DNA of 64,000 nt from Streptomyces sp. NBC_01481 (GCF_026339995.1 NZ_JAPEPT010000004.1:124001-188000), one strand, 5' to 3'. Positions 51,180 to 60,456 are shown, counted from the first letter of the stretch. Numbers and translations are program-made. The notes: generated by a model not told the origin, from the sequence alone.

Positions 51180-53441
51180 ATGACTGTGGCAACCCGCGCA
51201 GACGTGGAAGCGCCTGCCGCGGCCTGGCACGGCTTTGCCGGACAGCGCTGGCGCGACGAGATCGAAGTACGCGACTTCATCCAGGCCAACTACACGCCCT
51301 ACGAGGGCGATTCGGGGTTTCTGGCCGGCCCGACCGAGCGCACTCGCTCGGTCTGGGACAAGGTCAGCGCCCTGTTCCCGGAGGAGCGCCGACGCGGGAT
51401 CCTCGACGTGGACGCCGCCACCCCGTCCACCATCACCTCGCACCGGCCGGGTTTCATCGACCGGGAGCGTGAGCTGATCGTCGGGCTGCAGACCGATGCC
51501 CCGCTGAAGCGGGCAATCATGCCGAATGGCGGGCTGCGCATGGTGGAGAACGGGCTGCGCGCGTACGGGTATGAGCCCGACCCGTTCGTGACGAGGGTCT
51601 TCGGCTCCTACCGCAAGACCCACAACGACGGCGTCTTCGATGCGTACACGCCTGAGATGCGCGCCGCCCGCAAGGCCGGCATCATTACCGGCCTGCCCGA
51701 CTCCTACGGCCGCGGCCGGATCATCGGCGACTACCGTCGGGTCGCGCTGTACGGCACCGCCCGCCTGATAGAGGCCAAGCGCGCCGAGCGACGCCTGCTG
51801 GATGCCGAGCCCTCCAGCCCGGACGTCATCCGTGACCGTGAGGAGCTGGCGGAACAGCTCCGGGCGCTGGGCGAGTTGACGGACATGGCCGCCTCCTACG
51901 GCTGCGACGTCACCCGCCCCGCCGGCACCGCCCGCGAGGCCGTGCAATGGCTGTATCTCGGCTTCCTCGCCGCGGTGAAGGAACAGAACGGCGCCGCGAT
52001 GTCGCTTGGCCGCACCTCCACGTTCCTGGACGTCTACCTCCAGCGGGACCTGGACGAGGGCGCGATCGACGAGACCCGCGCCCAAGAACTGATCGACGAC
52101 TTCGTGATCAAACTGCGGATCGTACGGTTCCTGCGCACCCCGGAGTACGACGCGCTGTTCTCCGGCGATCCCACCTGGGTGACCGAGTCCATCGGCGGCA
52201 TTGGCGAGGACGGCCGCCCGCTGGTCACCCGCACCTCGTTCCGCTTCCTGCAGACCCTGTACAACCTCGGCCCGGCCCCGGAGCCCAACCTCACTGTGCT
52301 GTGGTCGCCCCAACTGCCCGAGAATTTCAAGCGGTTCTGCGCCCAGGCCTCCATCGACACGAGCTCGATCCAGTACGAGTCCGATGAGCTGATGCGCCCG
52401 TGCACCGGCGACGACACCGCGATCGCCTGCTGCGTCTCGGCGATGGCGGTCGGCAAGCAGATGCAGTTCTTCGGTGCCCGCGTCAATCTCGCCAAGGCCC
52501 TGCTGTATGCGATCAACGGCGGCCGGGACGAGATGACCGGCGAGCAGACAGCGCCCGAAACGCCTCCGCTCAGCGGCGAGTATCTCGAGTACGAGGAGCT
52601 GGCAGCTGCCTATGACAGGACGCTGGACTGGCTTGCCGCCACCTACGTGAACGCACTCGACGTCATCCACTACATGCACGACAAGTACGCCTACGAACGC
52701 ATAGAGATGGCGCTGCACGACCACCCGGTCCACCGCTATATGGCCTGCGGCATCGCAGGACTCTCGGTCGCCGCCGACAGCCTGTCCGCGGTCAAGCACG
52801 CCCGCGTCAAAGTGATCCGGGACGACACCGGGCTGGCCGTGGATTACGAGGTCGAGGGTGATTACCCGGCCTATGGCAACAACCACGAGCGCGCCGACAC
52901 TATCGCCGTCGGTCTGGTCCGGAGCTTCATAGAGAAGGTGCGCCGCCACCCCACGTACCGCAATGCGGAGCACACTCAGTCGGTGCTGACCATCACATCC
53001 AACGTGGTGTACGGCGAGCACACCGGGAACACTCCCGACGGGCGCCGCGCCGGCCGGCCCTTCGCCCCCGGCGCCAATCCGATGAACGGCCGGGACCTCC
53101 ACGGCGTCGCCGCGTCCGCGCTCTCCGTCGCCAAGCTCCCCTACGAGCAGGCCCGCGACGGCATCTCGCTGACCACGACGATCACTCCCGAGGGCCTGGG
53201 CCACGACCCGGCCGAGCGCGCCGGCAACCTTGTCGGCATCCTCGACGGTTACATGGCGGCGGGCGGCTTCCACATGAACGTCAACGTCCTGGACCGGGCG
53301 ACGCTGCGGGACGCCATGGAGCACCCGGAGAAATACCCGGACCTGACCATCCGGGTCTCCGGATATGCCGTCAACTTCGTCCGCCTGACCCGCGAGCAGC
53401 AGCTCGACGTCCTCAACCGCACCTTCCACGGATCACTGTGA
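51180..53441 (+). CDS. pflB: Formate C-acetyltransferase (pyruvate formate-lyase)
   Basis: 753 aa from the ATG at 51180 (GCGGAGG upstream). The active-site pair is Cys417-Cys418 in AIACCVSAMAVGKQ, and the radical glycine is Gly728 in IRVSGYAVNFVRL. Other signatures are NGGLRMVENGLRAYGYEPDP and AGGFHMNVNVLD. It cleaves pyruvate with CoA into acetyl-CoA and formate by an oxygen-destroyed glycyl radical. All catalytic residues are present at full length, so it is a true PFL. It overlaps its activase gene by GTGA. PFL is rarely found in aerobic streptomycetes, and no formate dehydrogenase is seen here. Confidence 0.97.
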   Translation: MTVATRADVEAPAAAWHGFAGQRWRDEIEVRDFIQANYTPYEGDSGFLAGPTERTRSVWDKVSALFPEERRRGILDVDAATPSTITSHRPGFIDRERELIVGLQTDAPLKRAIMPNGGLRMVENGLRAYGYEPDPFVTRVFGSYRKTHNDGVFDAYTPEMRAARKAGIITGLPDSYGRGRIIGDYRRVALYGTARLIEAKRAERRLLDAEPSSPDVIRDREELAEQLRALGELTDMAASYGCDVTRPAGTAREAVQWLYLGFLAAVKEQNGAAMSLGRTSTFLDVYLQRDLDEGAIDETRAQELIDDFVIKLRIVRFLRTPEYDALFSGDPTWVTESIGGIGEDGRPLVTRTSFRFLQTLYNLGPAPEPNLTVLWSPQLPENFKRFCAQASIDTSSIQYESDELMRPCTGDDTAIACCVSAMAVGKQMQFFGARVNLAKALLYAINGGRDEMTGEQTAPETPPLSGEYLEYEELAAAYDRTLDWLAATYVNALDVIHYMHDKYAYERIEMALHDHPVHRYMACGIAGLSVAADSLSAVKHARVKVIRDDTGLAVDYEVEGDYPAYGNNHERADTIAVGLVRSFIEKVRRHPTYRNAEHTQSVLTITSNVVYGEHTGNTPDGRRAGRPFAPGANPMNGRDLHGVAASALSVAKLPYEQARDGISLTTTITPEGLGHDPAERAGNLVGILDGYMAAGGFHMNVNVLDRATLRDAMEHPEKYPDLTIRVSGYAVNFVRLTREQQLDVLNRTFHGSL

Positions 53442-54166
53442 ACACCGGCCGTGTCCACTCCTGGGACTTGTCCACCGGCGTGGACGGTCCGGGGACCCGG
53501 TTCGTGCTCTTCGTCAGCGGCTGCCCACTGCGCTGTCTGTACTGCGCCAACCCGGACACCTGGCACCTGCGCGACGGGAAGCCGACCACCGTCGACGAGG
53601 TGATGGCAGAGATCGACAAGTACCGCGCCTTCGTCACCACCGCCGGGGGAGGGGTGACGATCACCGGCGGCGAGCCGCTCCTCCAGTCGGCCTTCACCGC
53701 CGAGATCTTCCACCGCTGCAAGGAAGCCGGTCTGCACACCGCCCTGGACACGTCCGGCTTCCTCGGCGCCCGTGCCGACGACGCGCTGCTCGCCGACGCC
53801 GACCTGGTGCTCCTCGACATCAAGTCCTTCGACATCGGCACCTACCGGAAGCTGACAGGCGGCGAACTCGCTCCCACCCTCAGCTTCGCCACCCGCCTTG
53901 ACCGGCTCGGCGTCCCGGTGTGGATCCGCTATGTCCTGGTCCCGGGCTGGACCGACGACGAGAGCGCCGTCAACGCACTCGGCGCCTTTCTGGCCGGACT
54001 GCGCAATGTCGAGCGGGTCGAGGTCCTGCCGTTCCACAAGCTCGGCGCCCACAAGTACGACGCCCTCAGGATCCCCGTCCCGCTGCGCGACACTCCCGTG
54101 CCCGACCTTGCACTGACCGAGCGAGTGCGCGAGCAGTTCCGGGAGCACGGTCTGCGTTCGTTCTGA
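53438..54166 (+). CDS. pflA: Pyruvate formate-lyase activating enzyme (radical SAM)
   Basis: 242 aa, coupled to pflB. The radical-SAM cluster motif CxxxCxxC is Cys29-Cys33-Cys36 in FVSGCPLRCLYCANPDTW. The SAM-contact GGEP is in GGGVTITGGEPLLQSAF. It abstracts a hydrogen from the pflB glycine. The gene is followed by a strong hairpin terminator. Confidence 0.96.
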   Translation: MNTGRVHSWDLSTGVDGPGTRFVLFVSGCPLRCLYCANPDTWHLRDGKPTTVDEVMAEIDKYRAFVTTAGGGVTITGGEPLLQSAFTAEIFHRCKEAGLHTALDTSGFLGARADDALLADADLVLLDIKSFDIGTYRKLTGGELAPTLSFATRLDRLGVPVWIRYVLVPGWTDDESAVNALGAFLAGLRNVERVEVLPFHKLGAHKYDALRIPVPLRDTPVPDLALTERVREQFREHGLRSF

Positions 54167-54190
54167 CCAATCGTGCACCACCGAGCACAG

Positions 54191-54214
54191 AGGGGCGCCC
54201 CGTCCGGCGCCCCT
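54191..54214 (+). terminator. Hairpin terminator of the pflBA operon
   Basis: A perfect 9-bp stem AGGGGCGCC / GGCGCCCCT with a 6-base loop, 25 bp after the pflA stop. Confidence 0.7.
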
Positions 54215-54249
54215 GTTGTCCCGCCCAAGCCCAACCAGCGAGTGAGGAA

Positions 54250-54263
54250 AGGCCGTTCGGCCC
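54250..54263. promoter_or_regulatory. DevR/OsdR-like palindrome upstream of a universal stress protein gene
   Basis: AGGCCGTTCGGCCC, one mismatch, 127 bp before the ATG at 54390. Confidence 0.6.
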
Positions 54264-54389
54264 CATCTCTGTGGCCTCCTGGTCCCAGGACGTGGGCCGA
54301 CGCACCGCGGGAAATTGGGACCACGTTCCGGATGCCGCCCGGCAGTGGTGCGGCTGCGCCACCCCTACTCCACTCGGAGGAAGTAGCTC

Positions 54390-55316
54390 ATGTCTCGTAC
54401 TGTCATCGCTGGACTGGACGGTTCCGCCGAGTCGCTGGCCGCCGCCGAGTGGGCCGCCCGCGAGGCGCGGCTGCGCGGGCTGCCGTTGAAACTCCTGCAC
54501 GCCCTGGAGGACTGGGCGCCCGACTACAGCTCTGCGCCGCTGATCGGGACCATCGCCGCGCCGGTTGCGTACACGCCCAAGTACTGGGCCGAACGCATCC
54601 CGCGTGAGATGTCCGAGCGGCTGCGCGAGCGCCACCCCGGCCTGGAGATCAGCACCGAACAGGCAGCCGGACGGCCCGTCGAGGTCCTTCAAGCCGCCGC
54701 GAAGGAGGCCGAGGTGCTGGTGCTGGGCTCCCGGGGCCTGAGCACCTTGACCGGCTTCCTCATCGGGTCCGTGTCGATGTCCGTGCTCGCCCATGCCGAG
54801 CGGCCGGTCGTCCTCGTACGGGCGGGCGAGCGGGCCGAGGACGAGCACCTGCCCACCCCCGGCGGGAGCGGGCAGCAGCGGCACGCGTATCGCGATGTGG
54901 TGCTCGGCCTGGACATCGCCCGGCCGTGCGACGAGGTGATCGAATACGCATTCGACGCCGCTGCCGCGCGAGGAGCCGACCTGCGCATCGTGCACGGCTG
55001 GAGCCTGCTGCCCGTCTTCGGCTACGACCCGGCCGCCATCGACCCGGTCCACAACGCCGAACTGGCCACGCGCGAATCGGCTGCGCTCACCAACGTGCTG
55101 GGGCCCTGGCGGAGCAAGTTCCCCGGTGTCCGGGTCGAGGAGCAGTGCGTCGTGGGCCGGGCAGCCGATCACCTCGCCGATGCCTCGACCGATGCCTCAC
55201 TCGTGGTCATCGGGCGTCGCAGGCGCCGTGCCGCGGCCGGCGCCCACCTGGGACCTGTCGCCCATGCCGTGCTGCACCACGCCATCGCACCCGTGGCGGT
55301 CGTGTCGCACCAGTGA
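54390..55316 (+). CDS. Tandem-domain universal stress protein
   Basis: 308 aa; GGAGGAAG before the ATG. Domain 1: TVIAGLDGSAESLAAAEWAA and the ATP loop VLGSRGLSTLTGFLIGSVSM. Domain 2 begins YRDVVLGLDIARPCDEVIEY and ends LVVIGRRRRRAAAGAHLGPV. Both loops are well preserved in domain 1, weaker in domain 2. It lies directly upstream of the DevS-like kinase and has a palindrome upstream, so it is probably a core regulon member. Confidence 0.93.
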   Translation: MSRTVIAGLDGSAESLAAAEWAAREARLRGLPLKLLHALEDWAPDYSSAPLIGTIAAPVAYTPKYWAERIPREMSERLRERHPGLEISTEQAAGRPVEVLQAAAKEAEVLVLGSRGLSTLTGFLIGSVSMSVLAHAERPVVLVRAGERAEDEHLPTPGGSGQQRHAYRDVVLGLDIARPCDEVIEYAFDAAAARGADLRIVHGWSLLPVFGYDPAAIDPVHNAELATRESAALTNVLGPWRSKFPGVRVEEQCVVGRAADHLADASTDASLVVIGRRRRRAAAGAHLGPVAHAVLHHAIAPVAVVSHQ

Positions 55317-55437
55317 CCCGGCGCGTCCGGTGCTCCACCACCCGCCCCACCTCAACGGGAGATCTCCCGCCCGTTTGACCGCGGACAGTATCGTCTCCGG
55401 TGACGGGGTTTGGTGGGGCGGCCTGGAGGACACGCAG

Positions 55438-57162
55438 ATGGGTGGGGACGGGACGGCGGCACGGATGCCGCAACTGCACCTGGACGAGTTGCTGGATGAG
55501 CTGCAGGCGCGCATCGAGGCCGTGCGCGGCACCCGCGACCGTGTGCATTCGTTGCTGGAGTCGGTGCTGTCGGTGGGCAGGAGCCTCGACCTCACCCAGG
55601 CGCTGCACCAGATCGTGGGAGCAGCCGCGACCCTCGTCGACGCTCAGTATGCGGCGCTGGGGGTGATCGGCCCTGACGGCGAGACGCTCTCGCACTTCCT
55701 CACCGTGGGTATCAGCGAGGAGGAGATCGCGGCGATCGGCTCCTATCCGACCGGGAAGGGCGTTCTCGGCGAGCTGATCCACCGCCCCGAGCCGCTGCGG
55801 CAGAGTGACCTGTCCGCGCACCCTTCCTCGCACGGCTTTCCCCCGAACCATCCGCCGATGCGCAGTTTTGTCGGGGTGCCCATCCGGGTGCGTGAAGAGG
55901 TCTTCGGCAACCTGTATCTGTGCGACAAACGCGGCGGCCTGGACTTCGACGCCGAGGACGAGACCGTCCTGTCCACCCTCGCCGTGGCCGCGGGGGTGGC
56001 GATCGACAACGCCCGCCTGTACGACGAGGCGCAACGCCAGCACAAATGGCTGCGGGCCAGCGCAGAGATCACCAGGAGCCTGCTGTCGGGCTCGCCGAGG
56101 GAACAGGCTCTGACGCTCATCGCCGAGCGGGCGAAGGAGATCGCCGGGGCGTCGCTGGCCGACGTGTCCGTACCGTCGTCCGAAGGTCGGCTCATCGTCG
56201 AGGTCGCGCTCGGCGAGGACGCGCCCGCCCGGCTCGGTCTGGTTGTTCCGGTCCAGGGCACGCTGTCGGGCGCGGCCTTCACCGAGGGTTCGCCGGTGGC
56301 GTGCGCGGATCTGGCCGATGACGCCCGTTTTGACACCGGTCCGCGCAGGTTCGACGGGCTGGGTCCGGCGGTTGCGGTGCCGCTCGGCGACGCCTCCGGC
56401 AGCAGTCGCGGCGTGCTGCTGCTCGCCCGTTCCGCCGGCGGTCAGGCATTTACGGACCAGGAGATCGGGCCGCTGCTCGGCTTCGCAGACCAGGCTGCCC
56501 TGGCTCTGGAACTGGCCGTACGCCGCACTGACGCAGAGCAGTTGGCGCTGCTGGAGGACCGCGACCGGATCGCCCGGGATCTGCACGACCTGGCCATCCA
56601 GCGGATTTTCGCCACCGGCATGACCTTGCAGAGTGCCGCCCGCATGATCCAGCAAGAGGCCCCCGCGGAGAGGGTCGTCCGTGCGGTGGACGACCTCGAC
56701 GAAACCATCAGGATCATCCGGTCGACCATCTTCGGCCTACGGGTCCGCGAGGAGACCGGGCCCAGCTTGCGTGCCCGGGTGTCCGAGGCTGTCGGCCAGG
56801 CACACGGGACACTTGGCTTCGCACCCCGCTTGATCATGGAGGGCCTGCTCGACACCGACGTGCCGCACGGTCTCGCCGAAGATGTCGTTGCGGTCCTCGG
56901 CGAGGCGCTGAGCAACGCCGCCCGGCACGCCCGGGCCACCCGGGTGGAGGTGTCTTTGCGAGCCACCGGCAGTGAGGTCGTCGTTGAGGTGAACGACAAC
57001 GGCGTCGGCATCCCCGAGGGCGGGCGGCGCAGTGGCCTGGTCAACCTCGCAGCACGGGCCGAAAAGGCAGGCGGCACGTTCACCGTGACCGCCCCGCACG
57101 GCGGTGGCACCCTCCTGGGCTGGACGGCACCATTGACCGGGGGCCCGACCGCCCAGAGCTGA
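55438..57162 (+). CDS. GAF-GAF sensor histidine kinase (DevS/DosT/OsdK-like)
   Basis: 574 aa from the ATG at 55438 (GGAGG upstream). Two GAF domains (about 45-200 and 215-365) precede a HisKA_3 dimerisation helix with phospho-acceptor His383 in DRIARDLHDLAIQRIFATG. The HATPase domain carries LGEALSNAARHA and NDNGVGIPEGG. GAF-A contains SSHGFPPNHPPMRSFVGVPI with His138, the region where DevS/DosT hold their haem ligand. Oxygen, NO or CO sensing through haem is therefore inferred. Its likely partner is the response regulator at 57774-58496, which is encoded convergently beyond a PNPOx gene. Confidence 0.92.
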   Translation: MGGDGTAARMPQLHLDELLDELQARIEAVRGTRDRVHSLLESVLSVGRSLDLTQALHQIVGAAATLVDAQYAALGVIGPDGETLSHFLTVGISEEEIAAIGSYPTGKGVLGELIHRPEPLRQSDLSAHPSSHGFPPNHPPMRSFVGVPIRVREEVFGNLYLCDKRGGLDFDAEDETVLSTLAVAAGVAIDNARLYDEAQRQHKWLRASAEITRSLLSGSPREQALTLIAERAKEIAGASLADVSVPSSEGRLIVEVALGEDAPARLGLVVPVQGTLSGAAFTEGSPVACADLADDARFDTGPRRFDGLGPAVAVPLGDASGSSRGVLLLARSAGGQAFTDQEIGPLLGFADQAALALELAVRRTDAEQLALLEDRDRIARDLHDLAIQRIFATGMTLQSAARMIQQEAPAERVVRAVDDLDETIRIIRSTIFGLRVREETGPSLRARVSEAVGQAHGTLGFAPRLIMEGLLDTDVPHGLAEDVVAVLGEALSNAARHARATRVEVSLRATGSEVVVEVNDNGVGIPEGGRRSGLVNLAARAEKAGGTFTVTAPHGGGTLLGWTAPLTGGPTAQS

Positions 57163-57255
57163 GCGATGAGACAGACCGCCCGCCAGGTCGTGTCTTCAAA
57201 GTCCCGTCCGCCCGGCCCGCCCTTCGACCGGACGACGCATTTTGACGACACTCCC

Positions 57256-57672
57256 TTAGCCCGACCTGGGGGACGCTCCGATACTTCGGCCGGTCACCAG
57301 TTCAGGATGGAGCCGGATGACTGTCCGCCCGGCGGGCTCGACGTCTGAGGGTGCGGCCGGGCTTCTCGCGGGCATCAGCCCTTCCACGCGGGTGATCACT
57401 TTCGCGTGGCCCAGGACCGTGACGCTCCAGCCTTTGCCGTCGAGTTGGTCGATCTCGCCGGTCTCGAAAGCGATCACCCCGCTCTCGGCGGCGCGCAGCA
57501 GATCGGCCGGCGCGTGAGCGTCCAGAAGGAGGCTTCCGTCCTCGGCGAGACTGCAGCGCACAGGCAGCACCGCAGGCAACGCATGGGCGGTGTAGACCAC
57601 CCGGCCGGTGGCCATGCCCGCGAGCAGGTGCAGGGCCTGCTGCCTGCTCAGGAGGTCGCAGTTCGCGTTCAT
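57256..57672 (-). CDS. PNPOx-like split-barrel protein
   Basis: 138 aa. Typical small pyridoxamine-oxidase-like fold: QQALHLLAGMATGRVVYTAH, then ALPAVLPVRCSLAEDGSLLL and GWSVTVLGHAKVITRVEG, ending RTVIRLHPELVTGR. These bind FMN, haem or F420 in relatives; the reaction is unknown. It sits between the histidine kinase and response regulator genes and has its own palindrome 38 bp upstream, suggesting a regulon member. Paralogues are encoded at 1-565 and 21223-21633. Confidence 0.86.
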   Translation of the reverse strand: MNANCDLLSRQQALHLLAGMATGRVVYTAHALPAVLPVRCSLAEDGSLLLDAHAPADLLRAAESGVIAFETGEIDQLDGKGWSVTVLGHAKVITRVEGLMPARSPAAPSDVEPAGRTVIRLHPELVTGRSIGASPRSG

Positions 57673-57709
57673 GGTCCGTATCCTCGCCCGCGGTCGGCCA
57701 CGGCGTCAG

Positions 57710-57723
57710 GGGCCGATGGGCCC
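57710..57723. promoter_or_regulatory. DevR/OsdR-like palindrome upstream of the PNPOx gene
   Basis: GGGCCGATGGGCCC, one mismatch, 38 bp from the start codon of the leftward gene and between it and the response regulator gene. Confidence 0.55.
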
Positions 57724-57773
57724 TGCGGCAGGTCCGTTGTTCCTCCGCAAGGGGGACTCCGGTCGGGGCAGTG

Positions 57774-58496
57774 TCACGGCCGGGTGCGGCCCGCGGCGTC
57801 AGTGCTGCCCGTCAGCGCCTGCCCGCCCAGCACCTGGGCGGCGATGACCGCCGCCTGGACCCTGCGCGCCACGCCCAGCTTGCTGAGCATCCGCGAGATG
57901 TGGTTCTTCACCGTCTTCTCGGCGAGATAGAGCCGCTGCCCGATCTCCCGGTTCGTGAGTCCCTCACCGATCAGAGCCAGGATCTCGCGCTCTCGGTCGG
58001 TCAGCTGTGACAACTCGTCAGGCCGTTGCTCCTCCGCGGCACCATGGCGCAGCCGGGCCATCAGGCGACCGGTGGTCTCGGGGTCGAGCAGCGATTGCCC
58101 GGTGGCCACGGTGCGGACGGCCTTGACCAGGTCGGTGCCGCTGATTTGCTTGAGGACGTAGCCGGCCGCACCGGCCATGATCGCGTCCAGCAGGGCTTCT
58201 TCGTCGTCGAACGAGGTCAGCATGAGGCACACCAGGCCGGGGACGCGCGAGCGCAGCTCGCGGCAGACGGTGACACCGTCCCCGTCGGGCAGCCGCACAT
58301 CCAGCACGGCCACGTCCGGGCGGAGTGCGGGGACCCGAGCCAGGGCCTGCTCAGCAGTGCTTGCCTCGCCGACCACCTCCAGGCCGGGCTCGACATCGAG
58401 CAGGTCCTGCACTCCCCGCCGCACCACCTCGTGGTCGTCGAGGAGGAAAATCCGGACCGGAGGCTGGGCATCGGCCTCGGCAGGGCTGTGCGGCAT
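57774..58496 (-). CDS. NarL/LuxR-type response regulator (DevR/OsdR-like)
   Basis: 240 aa from the ATG at 58496. The receiver domain has Asp20/Asp21 (IFLLDDHEVVRRGVQDLLDV), phosphoacceptor Asp66 (VAVLDVRLPDGDG), Thr94 and Lys116 (GYVLKQISGTDLVKAV). The C-terminal HTH reads LTDREREILALIGEGLTNRE and KTVKNHISRMLSKLGVARR. DosR-type proteins share the LDVRLPDG and GYVLK wording and activate hypoxia genes when phosphorylated. A perfect palindrome lies 66 bp upstream, consistent with autoregulation. Confidence 0.92.
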   Translation of the reverse strand: MPHSPAEADAQPPVRIFLLDDHEVVRRGVQDLLDVEPGLEVVGEASTAEQALARVPALRPDVAVLDVRLPDGDGVTVCRELRSRVPGLVCLMLTSFDDEEALLDAIMAGAAGYVLKQISGTDLVKAVRTVATGQSLLDPETTGRLMARLRHGAAEEQRPDELSQLTDREREILALIGEGLTNREIGQRLYLAEKTVKNHISRMLSKLGVARRVQAAVIAAQVLGGQALTGSTDAAGRTRP

Positions 58497-58561
58497 TACC
58501 ACTCCGTACCTATGGGAAGCGCAAACGCCTGCATCTTCTCCGGCCCTCCCGCTCCGGGCTA

Positions 58562-58575
58562 GGGCCGAACGGCCC
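58562..58575. promoter_or_regulatory. Perfect DevR/OsdR-like palindrome upstream of the response regulator
   Basis: GGGCCGAACGGCCC, complete match, 66 bp before the ATG at 58496. It is the best candidate for autoregulation by the encoded regulator. Confidence 0.65.
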
Positions 58576-58669
58576 CATCGCGGCTGCACAGGCAGCCCAC
58601 GGCCGACGGGGAGGGTTCCCTCGTGGGTCCGTCAAGGACGATTCAGTCGGCCCCATGTACGAGCGCCGG

Positions 58670-58998
58670 AGAGCCTGGCGCGGCCGGTGTCTTCCGGGTG
58701 TATCACGGCCAACGCCTGCTGTACGGCGGTCTCCAGCGACCCGCTGGTGTCCACTGTGACGGCGTCCGGCCACGGGTCGGCTGTCGGAGCCATGGCTTCG
58801 GCGATGGCAGGGCCGGCGTCGGAGGGACCGGGCGGGCGGACGCTCAGCCGGTGATCCGCGACCTCGTGCAGCACCTCGCAGCGCCAAGGGCACCAGGTCG
58901 GCACCGCAGCGTCGTGCGGCCTCGGCAGCGGCATCCCGTCGCACACCAGCCGTCAACGAGGCATCGATCACCACGGACTCCGCGAGGGACATCAACAT
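58670..58998 (-). pseudogene. 3' fragment of an Rv2004c-type kinase gene
   Basis: Read leftward from about 58998: AESVVIDASLTAGVRRDAAA, then after a frameshift near 58890, PPGPSDAGPAIAEAMAPTAD and DAVTVDTSGSLETAVQQALA. These align with the end of the intact protein at 35270 (ESVVLDATW; ASDAGLDVATAMAG; VTVDTSGPLEAAVVQAL). The N-terminal kinase domain and P-loop are absent. It is more diverged than the 1526 copy. Confidence 0.75.
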
Positions 58999-59024
58999 CG
59001 AAGCGAATTCGATCAGTTCGCCGT

Positions 59025-59230
59025 GACGACACCCAGATCGTGTTCGTCACGGCTCCCGGTCAGGACGTCGCCGAACTCGCCTGGCAGGCCCTGAAGATCG
59101 GATACGAGCGGCTGGCAGGCCACTTGGAAATGAGCTCCTTGGAGGCCGAGGGCGGGCCCGGCAGGTGATCGAACTGCTCACCGCCGACCGCATCCTAGGC
59201 CGCCCCGTCCTCGACATCCGGCAGCACAGT
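59025..59230 (+). pseudogene. Fragment of an MBL-fold / rhodanese protein
   Basis: A 46-codon segment IVFVTAPGQDVAELAWQALK, then IGYERLAGHLEM, resembles the linker of metallo-beta-lactamase/rhodanese fusion proteins. After a frameshift near 59165, VIELLTADRILGRPVLDIRQ starts a rhodanese domain, which stops at the narK end. Both catalytic domains are missing. Confidence 0.6.
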
Positions 59231-59235
59231 GCGGG

Positions 59236-60456
59236 CTACGCGTCCGACGCTTTCCGGGTCTGGCGCCGGACAGTGGTGGCGGTGAACGCCGCGGTGGCGC
59301 CGGCGGTGGCCGCCAGCAGCACGTATCCCCATGTGTAGTCGTCTGCGGCTCCGTAGATGGTGCCCATGACCAGAGGCGGGAAGAAGCCGCCCAATCCTCC
59401 GGCAGCGCCCACGACACCGGTGACCGAGCCGACCCGCTCAGTGGGCACAAGGCGGGCGACAAGAGCGAACACAGCACCCGATGCCGCACCCAGGGCAGCC
59501 GCCATGCCCAGAAAGGCGAGCGTTCCGAACGGGATCAGCGGCAGCTCGAAGGAAGCGAGAAGGGCGAGAGCGCCCACGGCAGTGTAGGCGGCGATGAGCA
59601 CGGGCACGGGGTGCGCCCGGTCGGACAGCCATCCGCCGACCGGGCGCATGGCGACGGCGAGGACGACGAAGCCCGCCGTACGCAGCGCGGCGTCGGACCG
59701 CCCGAGACCGTAGGCGCTGTTCAGGTATGTGGGCAGGTAGACGCTGAAGGCGACGAACCCGCCGAAGGCTACGGCGTAGAGGAGGGCCAACTGCACGGTG
59801 GCGGGCATCCGCAGGGTCGCCGTGGTGCGCGCGAGCAGGGACCCGGCCGGTACGGCACGTCCGGGCTTGTCGCGAAGGAGGAGGCGGGCCGCCAGGGCAT
59901 AGCCGGCCAGCAGGCCGGCGACCAGATCGAAGGGGAAGCTTCGCGCGACGGCCTCGGCCAGCTGGACGGTGGTGAAGGAGGAGAGGGCGGTGCCGCCGGT
60001 GCCGATGCCGAAGATTCCGAGAGCCAGTCCGCGTCGCCCGGGCGGGTACCAGGCATTGACGAACGGCACGCCGATGGCGAACGTCGTGCCGCCCAGGCCG
60101 AGGAAGAAGCCACCGGCGAGCACCTCGGCCAGGGAGTCGGCCAGATGGCCCAGGTAGAGCACGGGAAGGATCGTCAGAGCGGCGACGATGGGGAACATCC
60201 GGCGCGCTCCGATGCGGTCGGTGAGGGCACCGACGGGGATCCGGCCGAGCGAGCCGACGATCACCGGCACCGCGACGACGAGCGACTGTTGGAACGAGGT
60301 GAGGTCCAGCTCGTCCCGTAGCGTCGGGCCGAGCGGGGCCAGTAGAGCCCAGGCCCAGAAGCAGAGCATGAACCCGGCGGTGGCCAGAGCGAGCATCCGT
60401 GCCGGCTGCGGAGTGGCCGCTGCATTGGCTGGTTGTCTTTCGGGGCTCCGGCTCAT
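59236..60456 (-). CDS. narK: MFS nitrate/nitrite transporter, NarK type
   Basis: 406 aa from the ATG at 60456 (GAGGAAG upstream). Twelve helices and both nitrate signatures are present: GGFFLGLGGTTFAIGVPFVN, then AWYPPGRRGLALGIFG, in the N-half and GVVGAAGGLGGFFPPLVMG in the C-half. Arginines in helices 2 and 8 that contact nitrate appear conserved (SLGRIPVGALTDR; AMRPVGGWLSDR). It would import nitrate or exchange nitrate and nitrite for the adjacent nitrate reductase. It is divergent from narG, now separated by an insertion sequence. Confidence 0.93.
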   Translation of the reverse strand: MSRSPERQPANAAATPQPARMLALATAGFMLCFWAWALLAPLGPTLRDELDLTSFQQSLVVAVPVIVGSLGRIPVGALTDRIGARRMFPIVAALTILPVLYLGHLADSLAEVLAGGFFLGLGGTTFAIGVPFVNAWYPPGRRGLALGIFGIGTGGTALSSFTTVQLAEAVARSFPFDLVAGLLAGYALAARLLLRDKPGRAVPAGSLLARTTATLRMPATVQLALLYAVAFGGFVAFSVYLPTYLNSAYGLGRSDAALRTAGFVVLAVAMRPVGGWLSDRAHPVPVLIAAYTAVGALALLASFELPLIPFGTLAFLGMAAALGAASGAVFALVARLVPTERVGSVTGVVGAAGGLGGFFPPLVMGTIYGAADDYTWGYVLLAATAGATAAFTATTVRRQTRKASDA

